From an uncultured Veillonellaceae bacterium (GTDB lineage: Bacteria; Bacillota; Negativicutes; Veillonellales; Dialisteraceae): a stretch of DNA of 64,000 bases. The DNA lies in NCBI GenBank assembly GCA_927353735.1, contig CAKMIA010000003.1:62001-126000 (forward strand), read 5' to 3'. This document shows positions 51,880 through 59,913 of this stretch, in pieces. The translations under genes and the position numbers were made by a program. Numbering within the stretch: position 1 is the stretch's first letter; each line of letters begins with the position of its first letter. Under the pieces are notes generated by a model that saw nothing but the letters and a program-made list of their open reading frames with translations, did not search any database and was not told the DNA's origin.

Positions 51880-53492
51880 TGGCAGAAAAGAAAGTATTGT
51901 ATATCGAGGGGACGTCCGGCATCAGCGGCGATATGTTCGTCGGCGCACTGATCGATCTCGGGGCGGATCTGGAGGTGCTGGCTCATACCTTCGACTCCAT
52001 TCCAGCGGAGGGCTTCGCGGTGGATGTGGGCCGCGTGAAAAAGAACGGCATCGACTGCGTGGATTTCGACGTCATTCTCGATGAGGACAATCACGACCAC
52101 GATATGGCCTATCTGTACGGACCGGCAGCGGCGGAATCGGTGCAGAGCGCCGTCTGCTGTGATCGCCACCACGGAGAGGAAGGCGGCTGCTGCGGGCATC
52201 ACCATCACCATGAGGAAGGCGAGACCTGTGGGTGCGGTCACCATCACGGTGAAGAGGGGTGCTGCGGTCATCACCATCATCACGAGGAAGGCGAGGCCTG
52301 TGGGTGCGGCCACCACCATGGCGAAGAGGGTGGCTGCTGCGGGCATCACCATGAGGAGGGAGAGACCTGCGGATGCGGCTGCCACGATGAAGAAGAGGGC
52401 GGCTGCTGCGGGCATCACCATCATGGGGAAGGCGAGACCTGTGGGTGCGGTCACCATCACGGAGAAGAAGGCGGCTGCTGCGGTCATCACCACCATCATG
52501 AGGAGGGGCATCATCATGAGCACCGCCATCTGGCCGATGTGGAGGCCATCATTGACGGCACGGATATGACCGACCATGCCCGGGCCATTGCAAAGCGCAT
52601 TTTCCGCATCGTGGCGGAAGCGGAATCGAAGGCGCACCGCCTGCCGCTGGAAGAGGTGCATTTCCATGAAGTGGGCGCGGTGGATTCCATCGTGGACATC
52701 ATTGCCGCCGCGGTCTGCTTTGATAATCTGGGCATCACCGACGTGATTATCCCCCATCTGTGCGAGGGCACGGGGACGGTGCGCTGCCAGCACGGCGTGC
52801 TTCCCGTTCCGGTGCCGGCGGTGGCGCACATTGCCGAGGACTACGGGCTGGACCTGCAGATCATGGACGTCAGAGGGGAATTCGTGACGCCCACCGGCGC
52901 GGCCATCGCGGCGGCGCTGCGCACGTCCGACCGCCTGCCCGCCCGGTTCCGCGTGGAAAAGACCGGCCTCGGCGTAGGAAAGCGGGCCTACACGGAGCGG
53001 CCGCCGTTCCTTCGGGCCATGCTGATCCGCAGTGAGGAAGAGGCTCCGAAGGACGAGGCCATGCTTCTCCAGACCGATATCGATGACTCCACCGGCGAGG
53101 CGCTGGGCTATGTGATGGAGCAGCTCATGGCGGCCGGCGCGAAGGACGTCCACTACAGTCCGGTCTACATGAAGAAAAACCGTCCCGCGTGGGAACTGTC
53201 TGTGCTCTGCGCGCCGGAGGAGACCGCGGCCATGGAAGCCATCATCTTCCGGGAGATCACCACCATCGGCATCCGGGAGCTGCCTGTCCGGCGGGCCGTC
53301 CTGCCCCGGCGGGAGCTCACCGTGGCGACGCCCTGCGGGGAGGCGCAGGTGAAATGCTGCACCATCGGCGATACGGTGCGGTACTATCCCGAATATGAAT
53401 CGGTGAAAACGCTTGCGCAGGCGGCGGGGCGTCCCTTCAGTGAGGTGTGGCAGATGGTGCGCAGCGCGGCGGAAGCGGCAGAAACGAAATAA
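51879..53492 (+). CDS. larC: Nickel insertion protein LarC with internal His/Cys repeat array
   Basis: A 537-residue nickel insertase that uses CTP to place Ni into the pincer cofactor. The N-terminal part (GTSGISGDMFVGALIDLG) and C-terminal part (EVHFHEVGAVDSIVDI, MKKNRPAWELSVLC) are normal. Between them, residues 93-217 form about four and a half repeats of a 24-residue unit (GEEGGCCG, His run, EEGETCGCG, HHH), with 39 His and 21 Cys. Simple His-rich stretches occur in other LarC proteins; the extra Cys pairs and long tandem array are unusual. The ORF is continuous and needs no frameshift, unlike larC1/larC2 in Lactiplantibacillus plantarum. larA is not in the window. Confidence 0.94.
   Translation: MAEKKVLYIEGTSGISGDMFVGALIDLGADLEVLAHTFDSIPAEGFAVDVGRVKKNGIDCVDFDVILDEDNHDHDMAYLYGPAAAESVQSAVCCDRHHGEEGGCCGHHHHHEEGETCGCGHHHGEEGCCGHHHHHEEGEACGCGHHHGEEGGCCGHHHEEGETCGCGCHDEEEGGCCGHHHHGEGETCGCGHHHGEEGGCCGHHHHHEEGHHHEHRHLADVEAIIDGTDMTDHARAIAKRIFRIVAEAESKAHRLPLEEVHFHEVGAVDSIVDIIAAAVCFDNLGITDVIIPHLCEGTGTVRCQHGVLPVPVPAVAHIAEDYGLDLQIMDVRGEFVTPTGAAIAAALRTSDRLPARFRVEKTGLGVGKRAYTERPPFLRAMLIRSEEEAPKDEAMLLQTDIDDSTGEALGYVMEQLMAAGAKDVHYSPVYMKKNRPAWELSVLCAPEETAAMEAIIFREITTIGIRELPVRRAVLPRRELTVATPCGEAQVKCCTIGDTVRYYPEYESVKTLAQAAGRPFSEVWQMVRSAAEAAETK
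52173..52529 (+). repeat. Tandem coding repeat in larC (His/Cys unit, about 72 bp period)
   Basis: Codes for residues 99-217. Units are imperfect: unit 2 lacks one Gly, unit 3 has a shorter His run and ends CGCGCHD, and unit 5 ends in HHHEHRH. Such repeats are prone to copy-number change. Confidence 0.9.
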
Positions 53493-53524
53493 AAAGGATA
53501 AAGATCCGGCACCAGCCGGAGAGA

Positions 53525-53562
53525 GAAAAGGATTTCGGAAAATATTTGACGAAATCCTTTTC
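53525..53562 (+). terminator. larC terminator overlapping the tRNA promoter
   Basis: A 13-bp perfect inverted repeat (53525-53537 with 53550-53562) ends in CCTTTTC. Its loop and 3' arm contain the -35 box of the tRNA-His promoter. Confidence 0.65.
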
Positions 53563-53574
53563 ATATGCTAAAAT
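53546..53574 (+). promoter_or_regulatory. Promoter of the tRNA-His/tRNA-Gln pair
   Basis: TTGACG (53546-53551), 17-bp spacer, TAAAAT (53569-53574), 41 bp before tRNA-His. Confidence 0.7.
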
Positions 53575-53614
53575 TAAATTCGTCATATGGGGAAACCCTG
53601 TGACAGCCTGATGT

Positions 53615-53691
53615 GGCGGGTGTGGTGAAGTGGCTAACACGGCGGATTGTGGCTCCGTTATGCGTGGGTTCGAGCCCCACCACTCGCCCCA
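53615..53691 (+). tRNA. tRNA-His (GTG)
   Basis: The extra G-1 (53615) opposite discriminator C, acceptor GCGGGTG/CACTCGC, anticodon arm CGGAT-TGTGGCT region with anticodon GTG, T arm GTGGG-TTCGAGC-CCCAC and encoded CCA are all present. Confidence 0.95.
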
Positions 53692-53709
53692 TTTTTTTTT
53701 ACCATTTTG

Positions 53710-53784
53710 GGGGGTATAGCCAAGTGGTAAGGCAACGGACTTTGACTCCGTTACGCGGCGGTTCGATCCCGCCTGCCCCTGCCA
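53710..53784 (+). tRNA. tRNA-Gln (TTG)
   Basis: Acceptor GGGGGTA/TGCCCCT (two wobbles), D arm GCCAAGTGGTAAGGC, anticodon arm ACGGA-CTTTGAC-TCCGT with anticodon TTG, T arm GGCGG-TTCGATC-CCGCC and encoded CCA. Confidence 0.94.
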
Positions 53785-53794
53785 GATAGGGAGA

Positions 53795-53818
53795 ATGCAG
53801 CTGTGGCTGCATTTTTTT
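53795..53818 (+). terminator. Terminator of the tRNA-His/Gln pair
   Basis: ATGCAGC-TGTG-GCTGCAT (53795-53812?; arms 53795-53801 and 53106+700 read as 53806-53812) followed by seven T. The remainder of 53819-54180 holds only promoters and no gene. Confidence 0.85.
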
Positions 53819-53954
53819 ATTGCCCGGATTTCCCCGGGCAGCCATGTCAAATTTGTATGCCGCAGGGCGGATTTATCTATGACGGGACAGGGAAATCCCC
53901 GGAAATCGGAGAATGCGGCGGATATCGGCCTGTTTTCTGCGGATTTACGAAGAA

Positions 53955-53984
53955 TTTACAGAGAAATGCGGAAAAGAGTATAAT
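53955..53984 (+). promoter_or_regulatory. Promoter upstream of the ArsB/NhaD-type transporter
   Basis: TTTACA, 18-bp spacer, TATAAT, leaving a leader of about 190 nt. A second, weaker candidate (TTCACA, 17 bp, TACAAT, near 54084-54112) lies closer to the gene. Confidence 0.5.
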
Positions 53985-54180
53985 AAAACATATATGCCGG
54001 CGGATTCTGCCGGATTTCTTTCCGTTTCCCCGCCGGCTCCGCACCGGATGCGGGGGCAGCGGCGCGGGCCGTTTGCATCATTGCTTCACATTGCTAAGGA
54101 AATCCAGTACAATAAAAGTATATTCGTTTGGCAAACCGGGACAGAGCGGCGCTCTGTGACCATAGATCGGGGGAGATAGC

Positions 54181-55467
54181 ATGGATAGTACGATTGCATT
54201 TTACCTGGCGATAGCCGTTTTTCTGCTCACCTATGTGGGGATCATGTCGGAAAAGATCCCCCGTACGATCTGCTCGCTCGCCGGCGGCGGCCTCATGATC
54301 TATCTGGGGTTCGTCACGCAGGATGAAGCGCTGAAAAAGTTCATCGACTTCAATACGCTGGGCCTCCTCACCGGGATGATGCTTCTCATCGCTGTGGTGA
54401 AGCGCTCCGGATTTTTTGAAGCCATGGCGCTGTGGACCATGAAGGCCAGCCGCGGCGATGCGCGGGTGCTGCTGGTGCTCCTGTCGTGCATCACCGGCGT
54501 GTCCGCCTCCCTCATCGACTCCGTCACGGCGGCGCTTCTCATTGCTCCGATGACCATTTCCCTGTGCCGCATGATGAAGATCACCCCGGTGCCGATCCTC
54601 ATCGGTGAGATCCTCATGGCCAATATCGGCGGGACGGCGCTCATGATCGGCAATCCGCCGAACGTCATGATTGGCTCGGCGACGCACCTCGATTTCAATG
54701 CCTTCATGAACAATCTGGCCCCGGCCGTGCTCATCACCACCGTATTCACCATGCTGGCAGTGATCCTGCTCTTCCACCGTCAGCTCCACACGGAAAAGAT
54801 GTCCAAGGAAGCGCTGGACGCCATTGACGTGGCCGGCGAGATCAAGGACAGCCGCATTCTGAAACGGTCGCTGGCCGTGCTGGCCCTCACCATCCTCGGC
54901 TTCGTGCTCCACGGCATGCTGGGCCTCCAGTCCGCCACCATCGCCATGACGGGCGGCCTGCTGGCGGTCATGGTGTGCGGCGTGGCGCCGGCAGATGCGC
55001 TCCGTGAAGTGGATCTGGATACGCTCCTCTTCTTCATGGGCCTCTTCATCCTCGTAGGCGGCATGGAAAATACGGGCGTCATCAGCGCGCTGGCCAGCTG
55101 GGGCATCCATCTGGTGGGCGGCGACGCCGAGCTGATGACCTATCTCATCCTCGTGCTGTCCGGCATCGCTTCGGCTTTCATTGACAACATCCCCTTCACG
55201 GCCACGATGATCCCCCTGATCCACGAAATGCAGAGCCTCATGGGGCTGGAACACGCGGACTATATGTGGTGGTCCCTGGCGCTGGGCGCCTGCTTCGGCG
55301 GCAACGGCACCATCATCGGCGCTTCCCCGAACGTCATCATGGTGGCCATCGCCGCCCGGGAAGGACACAATATCTCCTTCGGCAAATTCATGCTGTGGTG
55401 CTTCCCCATCATGCTCATGACCATCGCCATTTCCGGCATCTACATCTACGTGCGGTATTTCCTCTGA
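54181..55467 (+). CDS. ArsB/NhaD (ion transporter superfamily) permease, SLC13-like
   Basis: A 428-residue membrane protein with about 11 helices and an internal duplication. Each half carries a re-entrant signature: NIGGTALMIGNPPNVMIG in the first and NGTIIGASPNVIMVAIA in the second, together with SLIDSVTAALLIAP and FIDNIPFTATMIP. This is the ArsB/NhaD/YbiR pattern. The substrate could be arsenite, Na+/H+ or an organic anion; no ars genes adjoin it. The ATG follows a GGGGGAG site. A strong terminator follows. Confidence 0.88.
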   Translation: MDSTIAFYLAIAVFLLTYVGIMSEKIPRTICSLAGGGLMIYLGFVTQDEALKKFIDFNTLGLLTGMMLLIAVVKRSGFFEAMALWTMKASRGDARVLLVLLSCITGVSASLIDSVTAALLIAPMTISLCRMMKITPVPILIGEILMANIGGTALMIGNPPNVMIGSATHLDFNAFMNNLAPAVLITTVFTMLAVILLFHRQLHTEKMSKEALDAIDVAGEIKDSRILKRSLAVLALTILGFVLHGMLGLQSATIAMTGGLLAVMVCGVAPADALREVDLDTLLFFMGLFILVGGMENTGVISALASWGIHLVGGDAELMTYLILVLSGIASAFIDNIPFTATMIPLIHEMQSLMGLEHADYMWWSLALGACFGGNGTIIGASPNVIMVAIAAREGHNISFGKFMLWCFPIMLMTIAISGIYIYVRYFL

Positions 55468-55481
55468 GACGTAAAAAAACG

Positions 55482-55512
55482 AACGCTCTTCCTGCGGGAA
55501 GGGCGTTTTTTT
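55482..55512 (+). terminator. Transporter terminator
   Basis: Eleven-bp stem (55482-55492 with 55497-55507, one wobble), TGCG loop, seven T. The rest of 55513-55730 is GC-rich and shows no gene. Confidence 0.9.
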
Positions 55513-55730
55513 GCGGCTTTTTTATCCCTTCGCGGATATCCGGAAGGGGGTATAAATTTTTTTCATAAAGGCAGCCTCCACGGGTGCTTCCGGCGGGACC
55601 GGCGTACCGCAGCGGGGAAAACCGCGATAAAATCGCACTTTTCCGGGGATGGAGCGGCGCGCCCGGAGCCTGCGGGGAAAGAAGAGCGCTTTTTCGGCGC
55701 AGATTTCCTCCATTTTCGTACGGTAAAAAT

Positions 55731-55759
55731 TTGACTTTCCTTTTACAGTAGTATACTAT
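55731..55759 (+). promoter_or_regulatory. ppsA promoter
   Basis: TTGACT, 17-bp spacer, TACTAT (a TATACT is also present two bases earlier), about 67 bp before the start codon; a likely target of the CBS/HTH regulator downstream. Confidence 0.65.
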
Positions 55760-55825
55760 AAAGCCATGAGTTGAAATTAAGCATACACTTTCTATACAGG
55801 AACCGATTTTCTAAGGAGGAAAACA

Positions 55826-58213
55826 ATGGACAAGAGAGAAAATGCGTATGTACTGTGGTTTGATGAGCTCCGCCGCGAAGACGTGGCGCTCGTAGGCGGC
55901 AAGTCGTCCTCTCTGGGCGAACTCACGTCCGCGACGCACGTTCCGGTGCCGTATGGCTATGCGACGACCGCCAATGCGTACCGGTACTTCATGGAAGCCA
56001 CCGGCACGAACAAGAAGGTCCATGAGCTGCTGGATCAGCTGGACGACGTGGAGGATTCCGCAGAACTGCGCGACGTATGCGCAAAGATCCGTGAAACCAT
56101 CGTATCTGCGGAAATGCCGGCAGACCTGGCAGATGCCATCGGCGATGCCTATGAAGAACTGGCAGAGAAAACCGGCCGCGCCGATCCCTTCGTGGCCGTA
56201 CGCTCCAGCGCGACCGCCGAAGATCTGCCGGACGCTTCCTTCGCAGGCCAGCAGGATACGTACCTCAATGTACACGGCCGCGACGAAGTCATCCGCAGGG
56301 TCAAGGAATGCTACGCTTCCACCTTCACCGACCGTGCGACCTACTACCGCGTAAAGAAAGGCTTCGCTCATGAAAACGTCGCTCTCTCCGCCGCGGTCCA
56401 GATGATGGCCTACTCCAAGGTGGCCGGCGTCATGTTCACAGTCGATCTCGCCACCGGCGCCGACGACAAAATCATGATCGAAGGCTCCTGGGGCCTCGGC
56501 GAATATATCGTACAGGGCACCGTCACGCCGGATAACTTCGTGGTGGATAAAGACAGCCTCACCATCCTGTCCCGCCGCATCAATGAAAAGCCCATTGAAC
56601 TCGTCCGCAATGAAGAAGGCGGCGTAGAGGAAAAACGCGTGCCGGAAGAACTGGCAAAGGCCCAGGTCATGACCGACGAACAGATCGCCGAGCTCGCAGG
56701 CTACGCGAAAGCCATTGAAAAGCATTACGGCTGCTACATGGATATGGAATGGGCGCTCGATGAAAACGACAAGCTCTGGATTCTTCAGGCGCGTCCGGAA
56801 ACCGTATGGTCCAGAAAGAACAAGGAAAAGAAAGAGGGCAAAAAAGTGAACGTCACCACCGATCATAAAGTACTCGTCAAGGGGCTGCCCGCCAGCCCGG
56901 GACTCGTAGCCGGCAAGGCGCATGTCATCACCGATCCGGCGGACATCGATCAGTTTAAGGAAGGCGAGATCCTCGTCACCCTCATGACTTCCCCGGACTG
57001 GGTGCCGGCCATGAAGAAAGCGCTGGCTATCGTTACTGATGCAGGCGGCATGACCTGCCACGCTTCCATCGTATCCCGTGAACTGGGCATCCCCTGCGTG
57101 GTCGGCACGAAGAGCCGCAGCGTAGACGCTACCTCCGTCCTCAAGACCGGTCAGGAGATCACCGTAGACGCACAGAACGGTATCGTCTATGACGGCATTG
57201 TGGAAGACATGATCGAAAAGCCGAAGGCAGAAGCCGCTGCGGCAGGCGCTGTGGTACAGGCAGAATACTTCGCTCCCACCGGCACCACCGTCCTCATGAA
57301 TCTGGGCGATCCCGATCTGGCTCAGAAATATGCCTCTCTCCCCTGCGACGGCATCGGCCTCATGAGAGAAGAATTCATCTGGACCACCTTTATCCATGAA
57401 CATCCGCTCCACCTCATCGAAACGGGCCATCCGGAAAAAGTCATCGAAATGCTCGCAGAAGGCATCAGCAAGGTCTGCCGTGCGATGGCTCCGAGACCGG
57501 TGGTGCTCCGCTTCTCCGACTTCAAGTCCGGCGAATACAGAAACCTCGTGGGCGGCGACAAATACGAACCGGAAGAACCGGCTGACCTCCTCGGCTGGCG
57601 CGGCGCTTCCCGCTACTATGATCCGAAATACATCAACGCTTTCCGTCTGGAACTGAAGGCCGTCAAGAAAGTCCGTGAAGAATTCGGCCTCACGAACCTG
57701 AACTGCATGATCCCGTTCTGCCGCACCGTTGACGAAGCGCGCAAGGTCACGGAGATCATGAAGGAAGAAGGACTCCAGCGCGGGCCTGACTTCAAGCTCT
57801 TCCTCATGGCAGAGATCCCGTCGAACATCATCCTTGCCGACCAGTTCAATCAGTACGTGGACGGCTACTCCATCGGCTCCAACGATCTCACCATGCTGAT
57901 TCTCGGCTGCGACCGCAACAACGACACCGTGGCTTCCCTCTTCGATGAACGGAACCTCGCTGTACGCCGTGCGATCCGCCACCTCATCAAGACCGCTCAC
58001 AAGGACGGCAAGACCGTCTCCATCTGCGGCCAGGCACCGTCCGTCTATCCGGACTTCACGGAATTCCTCGTCCGCAGCGGCATCGACTGCGTATCCGTCA
58101 ACCCGGATATGGTCAAGGCGACGAAACGCAACGTGGCCCGCATCGAACAGCGTCTGCTTCTGGACGCTGCCACCGGCAGAGGCCTCGCGGAAACGGAAGA
58201 ATACGATTGGTAA
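55826..58213 (+). CDS. ppsA: Phosphoenolpyruvate synthase
   Basis: A 795-residue pyruvate, water dikinase (pyruvate + ATP + water to PEP + AMP + phosphate), the gluconeogenic entry step. It has an N-terminal ATP-grasp domain (VGGKSSSLGEL, VRSSATAEDLPDASFAGQQ), a central swivelling phosphohistidine domain with H412 in GGMTCHASIVSRELG, and a C-terminal PEP/pyruvate barrel with GSNDLTMLILGCDR. Length matches E. coli PpsA; it is not the longer PPDK. AAGGAGG precedes the ATG. It is followed by two regulatory genes of the same node. Confidence 0.96.
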   Translation: MDKRENAYVLWFDELRREDVALVGGKSSSLGELTSATHVPVPYGYATTANAYRYFMEATGTNKKVHELLDQLDDVEDSAELRDVCAKIRETIVSAEMPADLADAIGDAYEELAEKTGRADPFVAVRSSATAEDLPDASFAGQQDTYLNVHGRDEVIRRVKECYASTFTDRATYYRVKKGFAHENVALSAAVQMMAYSKVAGVMFTVDLATGADDKIMIEGSWGLGEYIVQGTVTPDNFVVDKDSLTILSRRINEKPIELVRNEEGGVEEKRVPEELAKAQVMTDEQIAELAGYAKAIEKHYGCYMDMEWALDENDKLWILQARPETVWSRKNKEKKEGKKVNVTTDHKVLVKGLPASPGLVAGKAHVITDPADIDQFKEGEILVTLMTSPDWVPAMKKALAIVTDAGGMTCHASIVSRELGIPCVVGTKSRSVDATSVLKTGQEITVDAQNGIVYDGIVEDMIEKPKAEAAAAGAVVQAEYFAPTGTTVLMNLGDPDLAQKYASLPCDGIGLMREEFIWTTFIHEHPLHLIETGHPEKVIEMLAEGISKVCRAMAPRPVVLRFSDFKSGEYRNLVGGDKYEPEEPADLLGWRGASRYYDPKYINAFRLELKAVKKVREEFGLTNLNCMIPFCRTVDEARKVTEIMKEEGLQRGPDFKLFLMAEIPSNIILADQFNQYVDGYSIGSNDLTMLILGCDRNNDTVASLFDERNLAVRRAIRHLIKTAHKDGKTVSICGQAPSVYPDFTEFLVRSGIDCVSVNPDMVKATKRNVARIEQRLLLDAATGRGLAETEEYDW

Positions 58214-58280
58214 TATACGGACGCATGTGCGGCAATGCCGTCTCTTCCGCACCGCAGCGCGGGAGAGCGTCTGATGGAAG

Positions 58281-58309
58281 TGGGGCTGCCAGCAGGGCAG
58301 TCCCATTTT
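58281..58309 (+). terminator. Hairpin with T-tract between ppsA and the CBS/HTH gene
   Basis: Ten-bp stem (58281-58290 with 58296-58305, one wobble), AGCAG loop, TTTT. It probably reduces read-through from ppsA to the regulators. Confidence 0.7.
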
Positions 58310-58337
58310 CCAAATTATAAAGAAAGGAAATACGAAC

Positions 58338-58973
58338 GTGCAGCTCACAGATCGACAAAAAGAAATCACCCGCATTGTCCGTGAAAACGGACCCATTACC
58401 GGGGAAATGATCGCGGCGAAGCTCCATGTGACGCGGAGTGCGCTGCGGGGCGATCTCGCGGTGCTGCTCTCCGGAGAAGTCATTGCGGCCCGGCGGCGGC
58501 TCGGGTATTACTACCTCGGCGGCGGGACCGATCCGGCCGCTTCAGAGATCCGGAAATGCACCGTGGATTCCTGCATGTCCCGGCCGGTTCTCGTGAACAG
58601 CGACGCCAATGCCTACGACGCGGCGGTGCTCCTCTTCACTGAGGATATCGGCACCATCTTCGTCGGCGAGGAGGATAATCTTCAGGGCGTGGTGTCCCGG
58701 AAGGACCTGCTCAAGGCGGCCATGGGCCGGGAGGGATTGCAGAAGATGCCTATTTCCATGGTCATGACGCCCCGGTCCAAAATGATCTATGCCGAGGCCG
58801 ATGAAGAAATGGTGAATGTGGCGCAGAAGCTCATTGATTATGAAGTGGACTGTCTGCCCGTGGTCCAGATCGAAGAGAAGGACGGCGAAAAGCGCTTCAA
58901 GCTGCTGGGACGCATCTCGAAAACGAATATCACCCGCCTCTTCCTCGACTTGGGGCTGGGGCACAGGAGGTAA
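58338..58973 (+). CDS. HTH plus twin CBS domain regulator, CcpN-like
   Basis: A 211-residue cytoplasmic regulator. An N-terminal winged helix-turn-helix (TDRQKEITRIVRENGPITGEMIAAKLHVTRSAL) is followed by two CBS motifs (about 75-135 and 140-205), which bind adenine nucleotides. This is the architecture of Bacillus CcpN, which represses gluconeogenic genes and is also encoded next to a DUF299 gene. Here it probably controls ppsA (inference). It uses a GTG start with an AAAGGAAA site. It is followed six bases later by the PEP synthase regulator. Confidence 0.9.
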   Translation: MQLTDRQKEITRIVRENGPITGEMIAAKLHVTRSALRGDLAVLLSGEVIAARRRLGYYYLGGGTDPAASEIRKCTVDSCMSRPVLVNSDANAYDAAVLLFTEDIGTIFVGEEDNLQGVVSRKDLLKAAMGREGLQKMPISMVMTPRSKMIYAEADEEMVNVAQKLIDYEVDCLPVVQIEEKDGEKRFKLLGRISKTNITRLFLDLGLGHRR

Positions 58974-58979
58974 GATTCC

Positions 58980-59810
58980 GTGAATACACAACCTACCGTC
59001 TATGTCATTTCCGACTCCCTCGGTGAGACCGGGGAGAAGCTCGCCCACGCGGCGATCAGCCAGTTCGATCAGGAAAATATCGACGTCATCCGCGTGCCCT
59101 TCGTCCGGAACAGCGACCAGGTCCGCGAGGTGGTCCTTGAGGCGGCGGAAAAGGGCGCCATCATCTGCCACACGCTGGTCTCTCCGGACCTGCGCGAGAC
59201 ACTGGACAGTCTGGCCAGTGAGCACCAGGTGCGCTACGTGGACCTGCTGGGCCCCATGCTGGACGCCGTCTCGTCCATTGCAAAGACCCGGCCGCGCATG
59301 AAGCCCGGACTGATCCACAAGCTCGACGAGGAATACTTCAAGAAGGTGGAAGCCATCGAATTCGCCGTCAAGTACGACGACGGCAAGAATCCCTCCGGCT
59401 TCGAGAAGGCGGATATCGTCCTCGTGGGCGTGTCCCGCACCTCCAAGACGCCTATGTCCATGTATCTGGCCCACAAGAAATACAAGGTGGCCAATCTGCC
59501 CCTTGTGCCGGAAGTGGCGCTTCCCGAGGAGATCTTCCGCGTGCCGCCCTACCGCATCGTGGGACTGATCATCGACCCGTACAAGCTGAATACCATCCGC
59601 ACGGAACGGATGAAAGCGCTGGGCTTCTCCGGCACGGCGAACTACACCGACATCGCCCGCATCGAGGACGAGCTCAACTATGCGAAGGCGGTCATGCGCC
59701 AGCTCCACTGCGTCGTGCTCGACGTGTCGAACCGCGCCATCGAGGAGACGGCCAGCCGCATCATCGAGATCATCCAGCGGAACCGCCAGCTCTACGGCGA
59801 AAAATACTGA
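58980..59810 (+). CDS. ppsR: Pyruvate, water dikinase regulatory protein (DUF299 kinase/pyrophosphorylase)
   Basis: A 276-residue bifunctional regulator that inactivates its dikinase by ADP-dependent Thr phosphorylation and reactivates it by Pi-dependent dephosphorylation. The P-loop-like GVSRTSKTPMSMYLA and the LVPEVALPEEIF region are characteristic. Since the only dikinase seen is PpsA, it is named as its regulator; PPDK elsewhere in the genome is an alternative target. It uses a GTG start at 58980 with AGGAGGT overlapping the end of the upstream gene. Confidence 0.93.
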   Translation: MNTQPTVYVISDSLGETGEKLAHAAISQFDQENIDVIRVPFVRNSDQVREVVLEAAEKGAIICHTLVSPDLRETLDSLASEHQVRYVDLLGPMLDAVSSIAKTRPRMKPGLIHKLDEEYFKKVEAIEFAVKYDDGKNPSGFEKADIVLVGVSRTSKTPMSMYLAHKKYKVANLPLVPEVALPEEIFRVPPYRIVGLIIDPYKLNTIRTERMKALGFSGTANYTDIARIEDELNYAKAVMRQLHCVVLDVSNRAIEETASRIIEIIQRNRQLYGEKY

Positions 59811-59818
59811 AAAAGAAA

Positions 59819-59850
59819 GCACTGCCTTGCGAAAGGGCGGTGCTTTTTGT
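59819..59850 (+). terminator. Terminator of the ppsA regulatory operon
   Basis: Ten-bp stem (59819-59828 with 59836-59845) followed by TTTTT. Confidence 0.88.
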
Positions 59851-59879
59851 TACAGTGAGAGAAAGAACGTTTTTCATCC

Positions 59880-59899
59880 GGCCGCTTCGGCGGCCTTTT
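59880..59899 (+). terminator. TTCG-capped hairpin before the dGTPase-like gene
   Basis: GGCCGC-TTCG-GCGGCC followed by TTTT, ending 14 bp before the ATG. It is a UUCG-type terminator or a leader attenuator. Confidence 0.6.
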
Positions 59900-59913
59900 C
59901 CAGCGAGGTGCCT

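Noticed and set aside
51879..53492. Programmed frameshift in larC as in L. plantarum larC1/larC2
   Set aside because: The reading frame is continuous through both halves, so no frameshift is needed.
51831..53564. 577-residue frame antisense to larC with Met/Ala-rich repeats
   Set aside because: The repeats mirror the larC His/Cys array; larC is coupled to larB and has intact conserved ends.
53803..54159. 118-residue ORF in the gap after tRNA-Gln
   Set aside because: No ribosome site, starts within a terminator tail, and spans two promoter-like elements; composition looks non-coding.
55811..58483. 890-residue frame antisense to ppsA
   Set aside because: A shadow of a complete, motif-bearing PEP synthase.
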